Shown piece by piece: positions 1 to 5,150 of a DNA stretch of 5,150 nt. The DNA is from Actinomycetes bacterium (GTDB lineage Bacteria > Actinomycetota > Acidimicrobiia > Acidimicrobiales > RAAP-2). Under the pieces are notes generated by a model. The model was not told where the DNA came from. It was given only the letters and a program-made list of their open reading frames with translations, and ran no database searches. Position 1 is the first letter of the stretch. Every line of letters starts with the position of its first letter. Location: positions 1-5,150 of the forward strand of contig JAKABC010000127.1 of the NCBI GenBank assembly GCA_021802025.1. Direction: 5' to 3'. The position numbers and the translations under genes are program-made.

Positions 1-4
1 AGTC

Positions 5-1468
5 GTGAGCGCCCGAGCCGACGTCGCGGGCGTCTCGGTCGCCACCGGCCACTTCATCGCCAACGAGCGCGTCGACGCCTCGGCCACCTTCACTGACCGC
101 AGCCCCCTCGACTGGTCGCTCGCCCTGGCGGAGGTGTCGCGCGGGTCGGCCGAGGACGCGGCGGTGGCCGTCACGGCCGCGCGCGACGCGTTCCCCGCCT
201 GGGCCGCGCTCGATCCCGCCGAGCGCGGCGCGTACCTGCACCGCCTAGCCGACCTGATCGACGCGAACGTCGAGCGCCTCGCCCGAGTCGAGTGCCTCGA
301 CATGGCCATGCTCGAAGAGAGCCTGCGCCAGCGGGTCATCGCGCGCGGCGCGCGCAACTTCCGCGCCTACGCCGACCTGGCCCAGGGCTACGAGGGCCGG
401 AGTTGGTCCTCCAACGGCACCGAGAACCACGTCCAGCGCATGCCCGCCGGACCCACCGTCGTGATCACCCCCTGGAACGCCCCCTTCATGCTCTCGACGT
501 GGAAGTGCGCGCCGGCGCTCGCGGCCGGCAACACCGTCGTGCTGAAACCGGCCGAGTGGTCGCCGCTGTCGTGCTCGCTGCTCATGGACCTCGTCGCCGA
601 GGCGGGCCTCCCCCCGGGGGTGTTCAACCTGGTCCAGGGGATCGGCGAGGAGGTCGGCGCGGCCCTGGTCGCCGACCCCAGGGTCCGGCGGATCTCCTTT
701 ACCGGCTCGCCCGAGACCGGACGGGCCATCGGGCTCGCCGCGGCCGCGAACCTCGTGCCCTTCACGGCCGAGCTCGGGGGCAAGGGACCCTTTGTCGTCT
801 TTTCCGACGCCGACGTCGATCTCGCCGTTGAGCGCGCCGCCGCCATGTACGACGACGCCGGCCAGGTCTGCCTCGCCGGGACGCGCCTGCTCGTCGAGGC
901 CCCGCTCTACGACCAGTTCCGCGACCGACTGATCGAGCGCGCCCGCGCCCACGTGCTCGGCGACCCCCGCGACCCCTCGACCACCGTCTCGCCCCTCATC
1001 CACCCCGATCACCTGGCGCGCGTCGAGGGGTTCGTCGAGCGCGCCCGCGCCCAGGGTCACCGCGTCCTCACCGGCGGGCGGCGCTGGCGCGAGGGCGGAC
1101 TGTGGTACGAGCCGACGGTGATCGAGCCCCTCGACAACGACGCCGAGATCGTCCAGCGCGAGGTCTTCGGCCCGGTCCTCACCCTCCAGCGCTTCGCGGG
1201 CGAGGACGAGGCGGTCGCCCTGGCCAACTCCACGGCCTACGGACTTTCGGCGATGCTCTTCACCCAGGACCGGCCCCGGGCCGACCGCGTCGGGGCGCGC
1301 GTGCGCGCCGGGACCATCTGGGTCAACTGCTTTTTGGTCCGCGATCTCACCGCGCCCTTCGGCGGGACCGGCATCTCGGGCATCGGCCGCGAGGGCGGCG
1401 ACTACGCCCTCGACTTCTACAGCGACCTCAAGACCTACCAGGTGAAGGAGGGAACGACCCATGGGTGA
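5..1468 (+). CDS. hpaE: HpaE-type aldehyde dehydrogenase (probable 5-carboxymethyl-2-hydroxymuconate semialdehyde dehydrogenase)
   Basis: This is a cytoplasmic NAD(P)-dependent aldehyde dehydrogenase of 487 aa, the usual family length. Visible motifs are the oxyanion Asn158 in PWNAP, Lys181 in VVLKPAE for the cofactor, FTGSPETG (232-239) in the Rossmann fold, the general base Glu256 in ELGGK, the nucleophile Cys289 in GQVC, and Glu386 in EVFGP. The C-terminal run VRDLTAPFGG...GREGGDY closely recalls E. coli HpaE (VRDLRQPFGG), which oxidises the ring-cleavage product of homoprotocatechuate to the dicarboxylate. The next gene is an HpaD-like dioxygenase, which supports that substrate. A GTG start at 5 is chosen because homology to HpaE begins within about 15 residues; no Shine-Dalgarno can be seen because the window begins there. 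The 3' end overlaps the next gene by 8 bases. The segment LDMAML near residue 100 is less typical than HpaE's DTGLPI. Another hydroxymuconic semialdehyde dehydrogenase specificity is possible. Confidence 0.88.
   Translation: MSARADVAGVSVATGHFIANERVDASATFTDRSPLDWSLALAEVSRGSAEDAAVAVTAARDAFPAWAALDPAERGAYLHRLADLIDANVERLARVECLDMAMLEESLRQRVIARGARNFRAYADLAQGYEGRSWSSNGTENHVQRMPAGPTVVITPWNAPFMLSTWKCAPALAAGNTVVLKPAEWSPLSCSLLMDLVAEAGLPPGVFNLVQGIGEEVGAALVADPRVRRISFTGSPETGRAIGLAAAANLVPFTAELGGKGPFVVFSDADVDLAVERAAAMYDDAGQVCLAGTRLLVEAPLYDQFRDRLIERARAHVLGDPRDPSTTVSPLIHPDHLARVEGFVERARAQGHRVLTGGRRWREGGLWYEPTVIEPLDNDAEIVQREVFGPVLTLQRFAGEDEAVALANSTAYGLSAMLFTQDRPRADRVGARVRAGTIWVNCFLVRDLTAPFGGTGISGIGREGGDYALDFYSDLKTYQVKEGTTHG
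1445..1452 (+). promoter_or_regulatory. Shine-Dalgarno site of the dioxygenase gene
   Basis: AAGGAGGG lies inside the last codons of the dehydrogenase gene, 8 bases before ATG 1461. It is the strongest ribosome-binding site in the operon and fixes the dioxygenase start, even though that start overlaps the upstream gene. It implies that HpaD can be translated by fresh initiation and does not depend only on coupling. Confidence 0.8.
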
Positions 1469-2342
1469 GATCGTCGGGGCGGGCCTCTTGGCCCACGTGC
1501 CCACCATCGTCCTGCCCGACGAGGAGCGCCGGGCGCTCAACCACGGCCGCGAGAGCACGCTCTACACCGGGCTGCACCAGCTGCGTCGCGAGGTCTTCGA
1601 CGTGGTGCGCCCCGACCTCGTCGTCGTCTTCGACAGTCACTGGTTCACCACCGTCGAGTTCGTCGTCACCTCGGCCGAGCGCCGCCACGGCCTGTTCACC
1701 TCCGAGGAGCTGCCCCGGGGGATGTCGAGCGTGCCCTACGACGTCAAGGGTGACCCCGCCTTCGCCAAGCTCGTCGGCGAGATCGCCCAGTCGAGGCCCG
1801 AGTGTTGGATCACCCCGATCGACAACGAACACCTGCCCATCACGTACGCCACCACGAACTTCCTCGGCTTCCTCCAGGGCGACGAGGCCTGGGTCTCGGT
1901 GAGCGTCTGCCAGACCGCCGAGCCCGAGGACTTCGCCACCGTGGGCCGGGTGATCGCCGAGGCGGTCGCGCACAGCGACCGGCGGGCCGTCCTCATCGCC
2001 TCGGGGGCGCTCAGCCACACGTTCCACCCGCTGCGCCGCCTGCGCGACCACGAGGCCGCCGACGAGGAGCACATCTACTCTGAGAGCGCGCGCGACTGGG
2101 ACCACCGGGTCATCGAGGCCTGGCGGCGCGGCGACCACGCCTTCGTCGTCGACCACCTCGCGGAGTTCGCCACGGTGCGACCCGAGGGGCGCTTCGGGCA
2201 CTACCAGATGATGGTCGCGGCGCTCGGTGGGCGCGACTGCGTGGCCCCGGGCCGGCTCTACTCAGCGTACGAGAACGCGATCGGCACCGGGCAGATCCAC
2301 GTCTGGTTCGACCGGCCCGCGACGGGCTGGAGCCGCCCGTGA
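1461..2342 (+). CDS. hpaD: HpaD-type class III extradiol dioxygenase (probable homoprotocatechuate 2,3-dioxygenase)
   Basis: This 293-aa protein belongs to the LigB superfamily of Fe(II) extradiol dioxygenases, which insert O2 next to a catechol diol and open the ring. The expected iron ligands are present: His12 in LLAHVP, His60 in VVFDSHW and Glu242 in RPEGRFGHY. His186 in ASGALSHTF is the likely acid/base residue. The runs TSEELPRGM, YDVKGDP and ASGALSH closely resemble E. coli HpaD/HpcB (TSNELPHF, YNYEGNP, ASGSLSH), which favours homoprotocatechuate over protocatechuate or gallate. The expected product is 5-carboxymethyl-2-hydroxymuconate semialdehyde, the substrate of the dehydrogenase just upstream. 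ATG 1461 has a strong ribosome-binding site, and the gene ends in a GTGA overlap with the next one. The fold is the LigB type, not the vicinal-oxygen-chelate type also known for this reaction. Family is certain; the exact catechol is inferred. Confidence 0.9.
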   Translation: MGEIVGAGLLAHVPTIVLPDEERRALNHGRESTLYTGLHQLRREVFDVVRPDLVVVFDSHWFTTVEFVVTSAERRHGLFTSEELPRGMSSVPYDVKGDPAFAKLVGEIAQSRPECWITPIDNEHLPITYATTNFLGFLQGDEAWVSVSVCQTAEPEDFATVGRVIAEAVAHSDRRAVLIASGALSHTFHPLRRLRDHEAADEEHIYSESARDWDHRVIEAWRRGDHAFVVDHLAEFATVRPEGRFGHYQMMVAALGGRDCVAPGRLYSAYENAIGTGQIHVWFDRPATGWSRP

Positions 2343-3136
2343 GCCTCGTCGGGCTGCCCTTCCCGCGCACCGCCACCGGGCGGGCCTCCCTGCTGCCCCC
2401 GCCCCCGTGGCACTACTCGGGCGACCTGCTCACCGTCGAGTACCGCACCGACCCCTCGGCGATCGCCCGGCTGTTGCCCGAGGGCGTCACGCTCGCCCAC
2501 GACGACGAGGACCCCGGCGCGGTCGCCTTCATCTGGGCCGACTGGCAGAGCTGCGGCGACGACGGCGCCGAGCTGCTCGACCCGGTGCGCAGCCAGTACC
2601 GCGAGGCCTTCGTCGTGGTGCGTTGTCGCTACCGCGACACCCTCTATAGCCGGTGCCTCTTCATCTGGGTCGACACCGACTTCGCCCTCGTGCGCGGGCA
2701 CCTCCAGGGCTACCCCAAGAAGCTCGGCTCGATCCACCAGACCCGACCGGTCAGCGTGGGGCGCGCCGGGCCCCGGGTCGGTCCCGGCGGACGCTTCGGG
2801 ATGACCCTGGCCGCGGCCGACCGCCGGCTGGCCCAGGCCACGGTGACCCTGGAGGCCGAGGCGCCGAGCGCCGGGTTCGTGAACGGGCACCCCATGCTGC
2901 ACCACCGCTTCGTCCCGCGCATCGAGCTCGACGGCTCCGACTCCCTCGACGAGGTCGTCACCATGGCCGGGGTCGACCTCGAACTCGGCCCGGCCTGGCG
3001 GGGCCGCGCCACCCTCGAGCTGTTCGACGCGCCGACCGAGGAGCTCGCCTCGATCGCCCCGCGCGAGGTCATCGCCGGCTACTACCGGGCCGTGGGCACG
3101 ACCTTCGCGGGAGGCACCACCCTCGAGACCCGATGA
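2339..3136 (+). CDS. Acetoacetate decarboxylase family protein
   Basis: This 265-aa protein belongs to the acetoacetate decarboxylase (ADC) superfamily, whose members act on beta- or 2-oxo acids through a lysine Schiff base. The diagnostic segment GHLQGYPKKLGSI carries Lys127-Lys128, matching the adjacent lysine pair (115/116) of clostridial ADC. Glu89 in QYREAFVVV sits where the clostridial enzyme has its active-site Glu76. The length is normal and there is no signal peptide or membrane segment. It starts at GTG 2339 in a GTGA overlap with the dioxygenase stop, with GGAG 6 bases before it, and ends in an ATGA overlap with the regulator gene. This spacing makes a role in the same pathway likely. 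It could decarboxylate or hydrate a late intermediate, a job done in E. coli by the unrelated HpaG and HpaH. Family-level annotation is firm. The substrate is unknown, and aldolase-dehydratase chemistry, also known in this superfamily, is possible. Confidence 0.85.
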   Translation: MSLVGLPFPRTATGRASLLPPPPWHYSGDLLTVEYRTDPSAIARLLPEGVTLAHDDEDPGAVAFIWADWQSCGDDGAELLDPVRSQYREAFVVVRCRYRDTLYSRCLFIWVDTDFALVRGHLQGYPKKLGSIHQTRPVSVGRAGPRVGPGGRFGMTLAAADRRLAQATVTLEAEAPSAGFVNGHPMLHHRFVPRIELDGSDSLDEVVTMAGVDLELGPAWRGRATLELFDAPTEELASIAPREVIAGYYRAVGTTFAGGTTLETR

Positions 3137-3663
3137 GCCGGCGCATCGCGAGCAGCGAGGCGTCGGTCGTCTCCCAGGCCGAGCGCGACATCCGCGCCCG
3201 GCTCGAGGGCCACGAGCTCGACTTCACCGCGATGAGCGCCGTGTCGAACATCTACCGGGCCGGCTCGGCCGTGCGCCACCACATGGAGCGCACCGTGCTC
3301 TCCGACCACGACCTGAGCTGGGTGGCCTTCACGGTGCTGTGGGTGCTGTGGATCTGGGGCGACCAGGAGACCGGTCACGTGGCCGAGGAGGCTGGGGTGA
3401 CCAAGGGCACCCTCACCGGGGTGATCAAGACCCTCCAGGGTCGCCGTCTCATCCGGCGCCTCCCCCACCGCGACGACCGGCGGCGCGTCTCGATCGGCCT
3501 CACCGGCTCGGGCCGGCGTCTCATCGAGACGGTCTTTCCCGCCTTCAACCGCCACGAGGCCGTGGCGGTGGCCGGCCTCACCCGCGCCGAGCAGGAGGAG
3601 CTCGCGCGCCTCTTGCGCAAGGTGCTGCGCGCGACGAGCGCCCTCGACGACCCGACGCGCTAG
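3133..3663 (+). CDS. MarR-family transcriptional regulator (HpaR-like by context)
   Basis: This 176-aa protein has a winged helix-turn-helix of MarR type. A dimerisation helix at about 33-55 is followed by the DNA-binding core at about 62-105 (the helix pair around VAEEAGVTKGTLTGVIKTL). The wing LPHRDDRRRVSIGLT at 110-124 contains the conserved Asp-Arg-Arg pattern, and a C-terminal helix spans 150-168. MarR proteins usually repress nearby genes until an aromatic acid binds; HpaR/HpcR does this for homoprotocatechuate operons. ATG 3133 is chosen because it forms an ATGA overlap with the preceding stop. The GGGAGG at 3109-3114 is too far away (18 bases) to act as a normal ribosome-binding site, so translational coupling is likely. 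The first 30 or so residues exceed the MarR core; a start at ATG 3232 would leave 143 aa and cannot be excluded. The TAG stop is shared with the insertion-sequence junction, and the protein appears complete. Its operator is not in the window. Confidence 0.87.
   Translation: MSRRIASSEASVVSQAERDIRARLEGHELDFTAMSAVSNIYRAGSAVRHHMERTVLSDHDLSWVAFTVLWVLWIWGDQETGHVAEEAGVTKGTLTGVIKTLQGRRLIRRLPHRDDRRRVSIGLTGSGRRLIETVFPAFNRHEAVAVAGLTRAEQEELARLLRKVLRATSALDDPTR
3662..3663 (-). repeat. CT core at the right boundary of the element
   Basis: The dinucleotide CT (minus strand; AG on plus) lies between the right end AGGGGTGT and host AGCGCG. On the plus strand it supplies the AG of the marR TAG stop codon. The same core is found at 5124-5125. 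Confidence 0.72.
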
Positions 3664-3688
3664 ACACCCCTTGCCTCTAACTTGTCAA
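3664..3688 (-). promoter_or_regulatory. -35 half of the circle-junction promoter (right end)
   Basis: A perfect TTGACA (3688-3683) overlaps the transposase TGA stop and points out of the right end. When the ends are joined in a circle, 18 bases separate it from TCTAAT, formed by T3664, the CT core and AAT of the left end. In the inserted state the downstream sequence is CTAGCG, so no good -10 follows it. Junction promoters of this kind are known for IS110-type circles. Confidence 0.62.
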
Positions 3689-4899
3689 GCGGCAAGATCG
3701 GCTCGGTGTTTCCAGGCCAGTTCCTCGCTGTAGTGGACACGCTGGTCGAGGCAGGCGTGCAGGATGCCCACCCAGCGATTGGCGAGTTGGCGGATCGCCT
3801 GGCGGTGGGTCTTGTCCCGGGCCCGTAGTTCGTCGTAGTAGGCGCGGGCCCCCGGCGAGGTGCTGAGCGAGCAGAAGGCCCATTGGTCGAGGGCGTCGGC
3901 CAGTCGCCGGTTGCGTCGGTGGCGCGCCAGGACGACGTGGCTCTTGCCCGAGGCGCGCGTGATGGGCGACGTGCCGGCGTAGTTCCTGCGAGACTGGGCG
4001 GTGGCGTAGCGCTCGGGGTCGTCCCCGAACTCTGCGAGCACCCGGGCGCCGAGGATCGTCCCTAGTCCTGGCAGGGAGCGGACGATCCCGGCATCCGGGT
4101 GTCGGTCAAAACCCTCCGACAGTGACGCCTCGAGACCCTCGATCTGGGCGTTGTAGGCGCCGATCAGCGCGACGTGGGCCGCGGTGGTGGCGCCGTAGGC
4201 GGCCTCGAGGGTCGGGCCCGGGGCGAGCTGCTCGGCGCCCAGGGTCGCGAGGATCTCGCTCGCGCGCCGCTCGAGGTTGCGCTGTCGGCCCGCGCGGCGC
4301 AGGGCCGCGGTGACCGTCGAGCGCGAGAGCCGCCGCCCGAGGGACGGCGTCGGGGCGAGGCTGAGGATCGCCAGCGCGTCGGGGCCGTCGAGGTCGGTGC
4401 CGAAGGCGTCGAGGGCTCCGGGGTAGTAGTCCTTCAGGGCGTTGCGCAGGGCGTTCGCCTCGCGCTGGCGCGCCCAGATGGCGCTCTGGTGGGCCCGGGC
4501 GAGGACCTTGAGGGCCTCGGCGTCCTCAGAGTCCCCGGCCGCCTCGCGATGGTTGTGGCGGTCGGTGCGCACGAGGTCGGCCAGCACCTTCGCGTCGCCC
4601 GGGTCGGACTTCGACCCGCTCGTGACGTGGCGCTCGCGGTAGCGCGCGGCCGACATCGGGTTGACGGCGTAGACCCGGTAATGGGCGGCGATCAGGGCGC
4701 TCACGAGGAGCCCCCGGTCCTTCTCGATCCCGATGATCACCTCAGTCGGCTCCTCGACGTGCTCGTCGAGCAGCTCGTGCAGGGCCCGCACGCCCGCCAG
4801 CGAGTCGGGGATCCTCCTTCGAGCGAGGACCTCACCCGCCTCACTCACTACACAGATGTCGTGGTGGGCCTCGGCCCAGTCCACTCCGACGAATATCAC
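3685..4899 (-). CDS. IS110-family transposase (bridge-RNA-guided DEDD recombinase)
   Basis: This is the recombinase of the IS110 element, 404 aa from the start chosen here. The N-terminal RuvC-like DEDD domain shows Asp7 in FVGVDWAEAHHD, Glu59 in IIGIEKDRG, and Asp99 and Asp102 in SDPGDAKVLADLV. A central helical region (about 120-265) contains Arg-rich stretches. The C-terminal Transposase_20 domain (about 273-345) has RSLPGLGTILGARVLAEFG and YAGTSPITRASGKS, with Ser317 as the probable nucleophile. In IS621 this protein class joins donor and target DNA at a CT core under a bridge RNA. GTG 4899 is preferred because AGGAGG (4910-4905) lies 5 bases before it; the in-frame GTG at 4905 overlaps that site, leaving no spacing, and would add only two residues. 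All catalytic residues are present and no frameshift is seen, so it may be active. Transcription from the operon would run antisense through it. Confidence 0.93.
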   Translation of the reverse strand: MIFVGVDWAEAHHDICVVSEAGEVLARRRIPDSLAGVRALHELLDEHVEEPTEVIIGIEKDRGLLVSALIAAHYRVYAVNPMSAARYRERHVTSGSKSDPGDAKVLADLVRTDRHNHREAAGDSEDAEALKVLARAHQSAIWARQREANALRNALKDYYPGALDAFGTDLDGPDALAILSLAPTPSLGRRLSRSTVTAALRRAGRQRNLERRASEILATLGAEQLAPGPTLEAAYGATTAAHVALIGAYNAQIEGLEASLSEGFDRHPDAGIVRSLPGLGTILGARVLAEFGDDPERYATAQSRRNYAGTSPITRASGKSHVVLARHRRNRRLADALDQWAFCSLSTSPGARAYYDELRARDKTHRQAIRQLANRWVGILHACLDQRVHYSEELAWKHRADLAA

Positions 4900-4904
4900 G
4901 CTCA

Positions 4905-4910
4905 CCTCCT
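4905..4910 (-). promoter_or_regulatory. Shine-Dalgarno site that decides the transposase start
   Basis: AGGAGG on the minus strand is followed by TGAGC and then GTG 4899, an ideal 5-base spacing. The GTG at 4905-4903 uses the last G of the site itself, so it cannot be initiated from it. Another upstream site for that codon is not visible. Confidence 0.75.
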
Positions 4911-4940
4911 GGGGTCGATGGACTCGAGCCTCGAGGACGA

Positions 4941-4999
4941 CGGCGGCGACCTAATGGATAAGTGCTCCTGGCACGACACCCCTCCAGCCCTCTCCGCCG
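4941..4999 (-). other. Donor-binding loop of the bridge RNA
   Basis: The basal stem is CGGCGG (4999-4994) with CCGCCG (4946-4941). The left donor guide AGGGGTGTC (4983-4975) is identical to the last bases of the right end plus the first core base (3671-3663); the second core position is G instead of T. The apical hairpin is GTGC/GCAC (4974-4971 with 4965-4962), loop CAGGA. The right donor guide CCATTAG (4957-4951) is the exact complement of core plus left end, CTAATGG (5125-5119). Confidence 0.78.
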
Positions 5000-5005
5000 A
5001 CCTCA

Positions 5006-5073
5006 CCGACTGGCTGGGCCACGATCTAGCGCTAGAGCTCGAGGCTCAGGCGGACAGAGTGATCACCAGTCAG
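5006..5073 (-). other. Target-binding loop of the bridge RNA
   Basis: The basal stem is CTGACTGG (5073-5066) with CCAGTCGG (5013-5006), 8 bp including one G-U pair. The left target guide GTCCGCCT (5055-5048) equals the host sequence GTGCGCCT at the left junction (5131-5124) except at one base. The apical hairpin is GAGC/GCTC (5047-5044 with 5038-5035). The right target guide GCGCTAG (5032-5026) is the exact complement of core plus right flank, CTAGCGC (3663-3657). Both guides end on the core, as expected. Confidence 0.75.
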
Positions 5074-5112
5074 CGGCTCGGTGGAGAGCCTGCCCCATTT
5101 GGGATAGACCTT

Positions 5113-5125
5113 CCAGTCCCATTAG
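5113..5125 (-). promoter_or_regulatory. -10 half and likely start site of the circle-junction promoter (left end)
   Basis: The left end begins CTAAT after the core. Joined to the terminal T of the right end it gives TCTAAT, five of six bases of the -10 consensus; the mismatch is at the important second position. A start 7-9 bases downstream would fall near 5114-5112, just before the bridge RNA hairpins. In the inserted state the host base in front is C and no -35 is evident in the 25 host bases visible. Confidence 0.55.
5124..5125 (-). repeat. CT core at the left boundary of the element
   Basis: CT (minus strand) lies between host GTGCGC and the left end AATGGG. It pairs with the last two bases of the right donor guide and matches the last two bases of the left target guide. 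It is the partner copy of the core at 3662-3663. Confidence 0.72.
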
Positions 5126-5130
5126 GCGCA

Positions 5131-5149
5131 CCGGGCCCCAGGGCCCCGG
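5131..5149 (+). terminator. GC-rich inverted repeat, possible original operon terminator
   Basis: CCGGG (5131-5135) pairs with CCCGG (5145-5149), with further C-G pairs inside around a mismatch. Before the insertion this repeat stood only 7 bases after the marR TAG, the right place for an operon terminator. The window ends at once, so a following T-run cannot be checked. Runs of G and C alone could also give this pattern by chance. Confidence 0.35.
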
Positions 5150-5150
5150 C

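Larger units (their letters stand above)
4930..5113 (-). ncRNA. Predicted IS110 bridge RNA
   Basis: The left end, upstream of the transposase, holds no credible gene and folds in the order known for IS621 bridge RNA. First comes a 5' hairpin, GGCTC/GAGCC at 5090-5086 and 5079-5075 with a 6-base loop, extendable by GC/GC across a one-base bulge. Next come the target-binding loop (5073-5006) and the donor-binding loop (4999-4941). Each loop has a basal stem, a left guide, a 4-bp apical hairpin with a 5-base loop, and a right guide. The four guides agree with the element's own junctions at 7 of 8, 7 of 7, 9 of 9 and 7 of 7 positions. The 5' end near 5113 is inferred from the junction promoter and the 3' end from the last stem, giving about 180 nt against 177 nt for IS621. 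The RNA would bind the transposase and bring donor and target together. Ends are uncertain by 10-20 bases. Confidence 0.8.
3664..5125 (-). mobile_element. Complete IS110-family insertion sequence with readable bridge RNA
   Basis: The element reads on the minus strand and is about 1462 bp, a normal IS110 size. It has a long noncoding left end (4900-5125), one transposase gene, and a short right end of 21 bases after the stop (3664-3684). It lacks terminal inverted repeats, as IS110-group elements do. The ends are set by matching the four guides of the predicted bridge RNA to the junctions. On the minus strand the right end reads AGGGGTGT-CT-AGCGC and the left end reads GTGCGC-CT-AATGG. The CT core therefore occurs once at each boundary (3662-3663 and 5124-5125), as left by IS621-type recombination. 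Host sequence before insertion would read GTGCGC-CT-AGCGC. Base composition resembles the neighbours, so there is no sign of recent foreign origin. Family is certain; the exact ends rest on the guide matches. Confidence 0.85.

Noticed and set aside
245..1558. Long minus-strand open frame opposite the dehydrogenase gene
   Set aside because: It is a GC-bias shadow: low-complexity Gly/Ala/Arg/Val composition, no family motifs, and it lies opposite a gene with all catalytic residues.
2653..3132. Extension of the regulator frame upstream of ATG 3133
   Set aside because: The translated extension is Arg/Pro/Gly-rich shadow sequence inside the decarboxylase-family gene; the MarR protein proper starts at the ATGA overlap.
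4733..4954. Small plus-strand frame across the transposase start
   Set aside because: It is Ser/Thr/Arg-rich shadow coding opposite the transposase N-terminus and its leader, with no recognisable motif.
3663..4983. 9-bp direct repeat GACACCCCT at 3663-3671 and 4975-4983 taken as a target-site duplication
   Set aside because: It would leave a left end of only about 70 bases and cut through the RNA fold. It is better explained as the left donor guide copying the right end.
5025..5036. 12-bp perfect palindrome TCTAGCGCTAGA as an operator
   Set aside because: It lies in the target-binding loop, and its second half is the right target guide. The palindrome is largely a by-product of the guide and the apical stem.
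5059..5066. GTGATCAC palindrome as a regulator site
   Set aside because: It is short, stands alone, and falls in the 5' side of the target-loop stem.

Overview
The window is very GC-rich (roughly 70% by eye), with G/C-ending codons, frequent GTG starts and genes packed with 4-8 base overlaps. This suggests a high-GC actinobacterium; that is an inference from composition, and I cannot name a genus.

Positions 5-3663 are one tightly coupled plus-strand operon segment for meta-cleavage of an aromatic acid, most likely homoprotocatechuate (3,4-dihydroxyphenylacetate). In order it holds an HpaE-type semialdehyde dehydrogenase, an HpaD-type class III extradiol ring-cleavage dioxygenase, an acetoacetate-decarboxylase-family enzyme and a MarR-family regulator. 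HpaD would open the ring to 5-carboxymethyl-2-hydroxymuconate semialdehyde and HpaE would oxidise it to the dicarboxylate. The ADC-family enzyme may take a later step. The MarR protein is the likely local sensor. The GTGA at positions 5-8 suggests the operon continues upstream of the window.

Positions 3664-5125 are a complete IS110-family insertion sequence on the minus strand, converging on the operon. It encodes a DEDD/serine transposase (about 404 aa) and has a long noncoding left end of about 220 bases. The left end folds into the layout known for IS110 bridge RNAs: a 5' hairpin, a target-binding loop and a donor-binding loop. All four guide segments can be read and matched to the actual junctions. 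This fixes the ends of the element to the base, with a CT core (minus strand) duplicated at 3662-3663 and 5124-5125. The element sits in the stop codon of the marR gene, and the core restores TAG, so the protein is unchanged. Joining the two ends in a circle would build a TTGACA / TCTAAT promoter firing into the bridge RNA.

Positions 5126-5150 are the host sequence that originally followed the marR stop codon. They contain a GC-rich inverted repeat that may be part of the operon's terminator.
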